Shown piece by piece: positions 62,487 through 64,000 of a DNA stretch of 64,000 nucleotides; within the stretch, counting starts at the first letter, position 1, and each line of letters opens with the position of its first letter. The position numbers were made by a program, and so were the translations under genes. The stretch lies in contig NZ_JQNJ01000001.1 in assembly GCF_000745185.1 (NCBI RefSeq), forward strand, positions 3,082,501 through 3,146,500, written 5' to 3'. The notes beneath the pieces were generated by a model. The model was not told where the DNA came from. It saw only the letters and a program-made list of their open reading frames with translations, and did not search any database. The stretch is from Muricauda sp. MAR_2010_75 (lineage in GTDB: Bacteria; Bacteroidota; Bacteroidia; Flavobacteriales; Flavobacteriaceae).

Positions 62487-63557
62487 ATGCAACTACCAAA
62501 AGAAATGAACGCTCTTGTCCTAAAGGGAGTAAGAGATTTTTCAATAGAAACTGTTCCCGTACCCGTACCAGATGCGGATGAGGTCATTTGTAAAGTGGAT
62601 ACCACTTTTATTTGTGGAACCGACCCTCACATTATCAATGGGGATTTCCCCGGATTTTGGCCTACCGGATTTCCATTTATCCCCGGCCATGAATGGTCAG
62701 GAACGATTGTACAAACGGGTAAAAAATCCGCTGAACTGGGTTGGAAAGAAGGGGATAGGGTCTGCGGGATATCGCACTGCGGATGTGGTTATTGTGAAAT
62801 GTGTCAAAAAGGGCGATATAACATCTGCCTTAATTATGGGCATGAAGAAAAGGGCCATCGGCAGTACGGTCACTACACCCCAGGAGCCTATGCACAATTC
62901 ATGCGGACTTCGGTAAAGAGCATCTTCAAAGTACCTGATGGTATGGACTTGGAATATGCCGCCTGTGTGGATCCATTGAGTATTGCACTCTATACGGTTG
63001 AAAGGTCGAGGCTGAAACCTGGTGACGACATCCTGATATTGGGAACGGGACCTCAAGGACTCATGGCCATTCTTTGTGCCAAAGCTTTGGGTGCTGGAAG
63101 AATTATTGCAGCCGGAAGCGGTGAACGACTCAAAAAAGCTGAGGAGTTGGGAGCCATTCCCATCGATTACCGAACCGATGATGTAGTTTCTGTTGTAAAA
63201 GATATGACCAACGGAAGAGGCGTCCCAGCCGTTCTGGAATGTGCAGGAACTGCAAAGTCCATCAATACGGCCTGTTTGGCTGCTGGTAAGGGTGGTGTGG
63301 TTTCCATGATTGGAATTCCGCATTCCGATCCTTCCCTCCCCATAAAACGGATGGTGTTGGATGAAGTGGAACTGGTGGGAAATAGGGCCAACCCAAATAC
63401 GGCGCAACCTACCATAGAAATGTTGCTGAACAATAGAATTGATTTGAAGTCTTTGATGACGCATCGATTCGACCTAAAAGACTTTGCAACGGCACTGGAC
63501 ACTTTCGAAAACCGAAAAGATGGAGCCATTAAGATTGCCACAAAACCAAACGGATAA
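62487..63557 (+). CDS. Zinc-dependent alcohol/polyol dehydrogenase
   Basis: 356 residues from ATG 62487; the longer ORF from 62340 overlaps the lactonase. Catalytic zinc ligands are C43 (ICGTDPH) and the H68-E69 pair (GHEWSG). The structural zinc site is C100-x2-C103-x2-C106-x7-C114. The NAD-binding GTGPQGLM loop is near residue 190. The medium-chain family oxidises secondary alcohols of polyols or sugars with NAD(P)+, and the sorbitol/threonine-type group fits best. Given the lactonase, oxidation of a sugar or polyol is plausible. It is 17 bp after the lactonase gene. Confidence 0.88.
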   Translation: MQLPKEMNALVLKGVRDFSIETVPVPVPDADEVICKVDTTFICGTDPHIINGDFPGFWPTGFPFIPGHEWSGTIVQTGKKSAELGWKEGDRVCGISHCGCGYCEMCQKGRYNICLNYGHEEKGHRQYGHYTPGAYAQFMRTSVKSIFKVPDGMDLEYAACVDPLSIALYTVERSRLKPGDDILILGTGPQGLMAILCAKALGAGRIIAAGSGERLKKAEELGAIPIDYRTDDVVSVVKDMTNGRGVPAVLECAGTAKSINTACLAAGKGGVVSMIGIPHSDPSLPIKRMVLDEVELVGNRANPNTAQPTIEMLLNNRIDLKSLMTHRFDLKDFATALDTFENRKDGAIKIATKPNG

Positions 63558-63582
63558 ATACGAACATTAAAAAACAATACCC

Positions 63583-64000
63583 ATGGATAGTAAAGTAATG
63601 ATTGTAAGTGGTGGTGCATCCGGACTAGGATTGGCCGCCGCTGAAAAATTTGCCGAAAACGGATACAATATTGTGATTGTTGATATTGATCAAGAAAAAG
63701 GGAAGATAGCGGTCGAGAAAATAGCGGCTTTGGGTAAAGAAGCCATTTTTTGCTACTGTGACATTTCCAACAAGGAACAAGTGCAGGATGCCGCCAAAAA
63801 GACCAAAGAAAAATTTGGCAGGGCAGATGTATTGATCAACAATGCTGGGTTGGAAGTTCGCGGAAGTATTCTGCAATGCACCGAAGAAGATTGGGTGAAA
63901 TTGTACAACATCAACCTTAAAGGAATTTATTACATGTCCAATGCCTTTGTTCCCATGATGGTAGAGCAGGGTGGAGGAGCCATTGTGAATACGGGTTCTA
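63583..64000 (+). CDS. Short-chain dehydrogenase/reductase (cut by window edge)
   Basis: 139 residues present, ATG 63583, open to base 64000. It has the classical SDR nucleotide loop SGGASGLGLA (about 9-18), a DIDQ acidic residue after strand 2 (NAD preference), NNAG, and an IVNTGS strand at the edge where the catalytic serine is expected. The Tyr-xxx-Lys pair lies outside the window. It is probably an NAD-dependent sugar/alcohol dehydrogenase of the same operon, 25 bp after the zinc enzyme. Confidence 0.85.
   Translation, partial: MDSKVMIVSGGASGLGLAAAEKFAENGYNIVIVDIDQEKGKIAVEKIAALGKEAIFCYCDISNKEQVQDAAKKTKEKFGRADVLINNAGLEVRGSILQCTEEDWVKLYNINLKGIYYMSNAFVPMMVEQGGGAIVNTGS

Noticed and set aside
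1..64000. tRNA, rRNA, insertion sequence or prophage genes
   Set aside because: No transposase, integrase or phage protein was recognised and no tRNA cloverleaf or rRNA sequence was noticed. I cannot run a covariance search.

Overview
The window looks like a chromosome segment of a marine member of the Flavobacteriaceae (Bacteroidetes). The signs are two SusC/SusD pairs, a hybrid two-component regulator fused to an AraC DNA-binding domain, lipoproteins with LxxC lipoboxes, Bacteroidetes-type promoter elements (TAnnTTTG) and an absence of strong Shine-Dalgarno sites. No rRNA, tRNA, CRISPR array, insertion sequence or phage gene was recognised.

Region 1 (1-16087) is an assimilatory nitrate regulon. 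It holds the start of a nitrite reductase large subunit (nirB, minus strand, cut by the window edge), a siroheme-branch uroporphyrinogen methyltransferase, a NarK-type nitrate/nitrite transporter, a Crp/Fnr regulator with FNR-like cysteines, a four-gene ABC nitrate importer (NrtA-, NrtB-, NrtC- and NrtD-like), an outer-membrane channel of the alginate-export type, an orphan NarL-type response regulator, a fused nitrate reductase (molybdenum catalytic part, FAD reductase and BFD [2Fe-2S] domain), and a siroheme-reductase-like protein ending in a rubredoxin. The upstream regions of nirB/cobA, narK, nrtA and nasA share TAC(G/T)TA sites. In three of these regions the sites repeat every 10 bp.

Region 2 (16438-33702) is a SusCD-type uptake locus followed by three tandem ~1,100-residue lipoproteins. 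Each carries two groups of about seven DxDxDG-type FG-GAP/VCBS motifs with an ASPIC/UnbV segment between them (CRTAC1-like). A small lipoprotein is translationally coupled between the first two. Two GH43 genes follow; the first is broken by an in-frame amber codon in front of its predicted catalytic acid.

Region 3 (33714-37677) has a GDSL lipase/esterase divergent from an ABC ATPase and FtsX-like permease pair (YbbA/YbbP type).

Region 4 (38258-53551) is a second SusCD locus: the hybrid two-component regulator, a minus-strand SusC-SusD-CRTAC1-like operon, a 47-codon small gene with an intrinsic terminator, and a GH31 alpha-glucosidase-like lipoprotein. In both SusCD loci an intrinsic-terminator-like hairpin lies between susD and the CRTAC1-like gene, so the repeated unit is SusC, SusD, hairpin, double-propeller lipoprotein.

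Region 5 (53554-58868) contains a GlxA-type AraC regulator, a run of small glyoxalase-fold, DUF1801, DoxX-like and SRPBCC proteins, a small lipoprotein and a DMT-family membrane protein. Region 6 (58893-end) is a sugar, polyol or sugar-acid oxidation cluster: Tat-type sugar isomerase/epimerase, CoA-acylating semialdehyde dehydrogenase, SMP-30 lactonase, zinc alcohol dehydrogenase and a short-chain dehydrogenase cut by the window edge.
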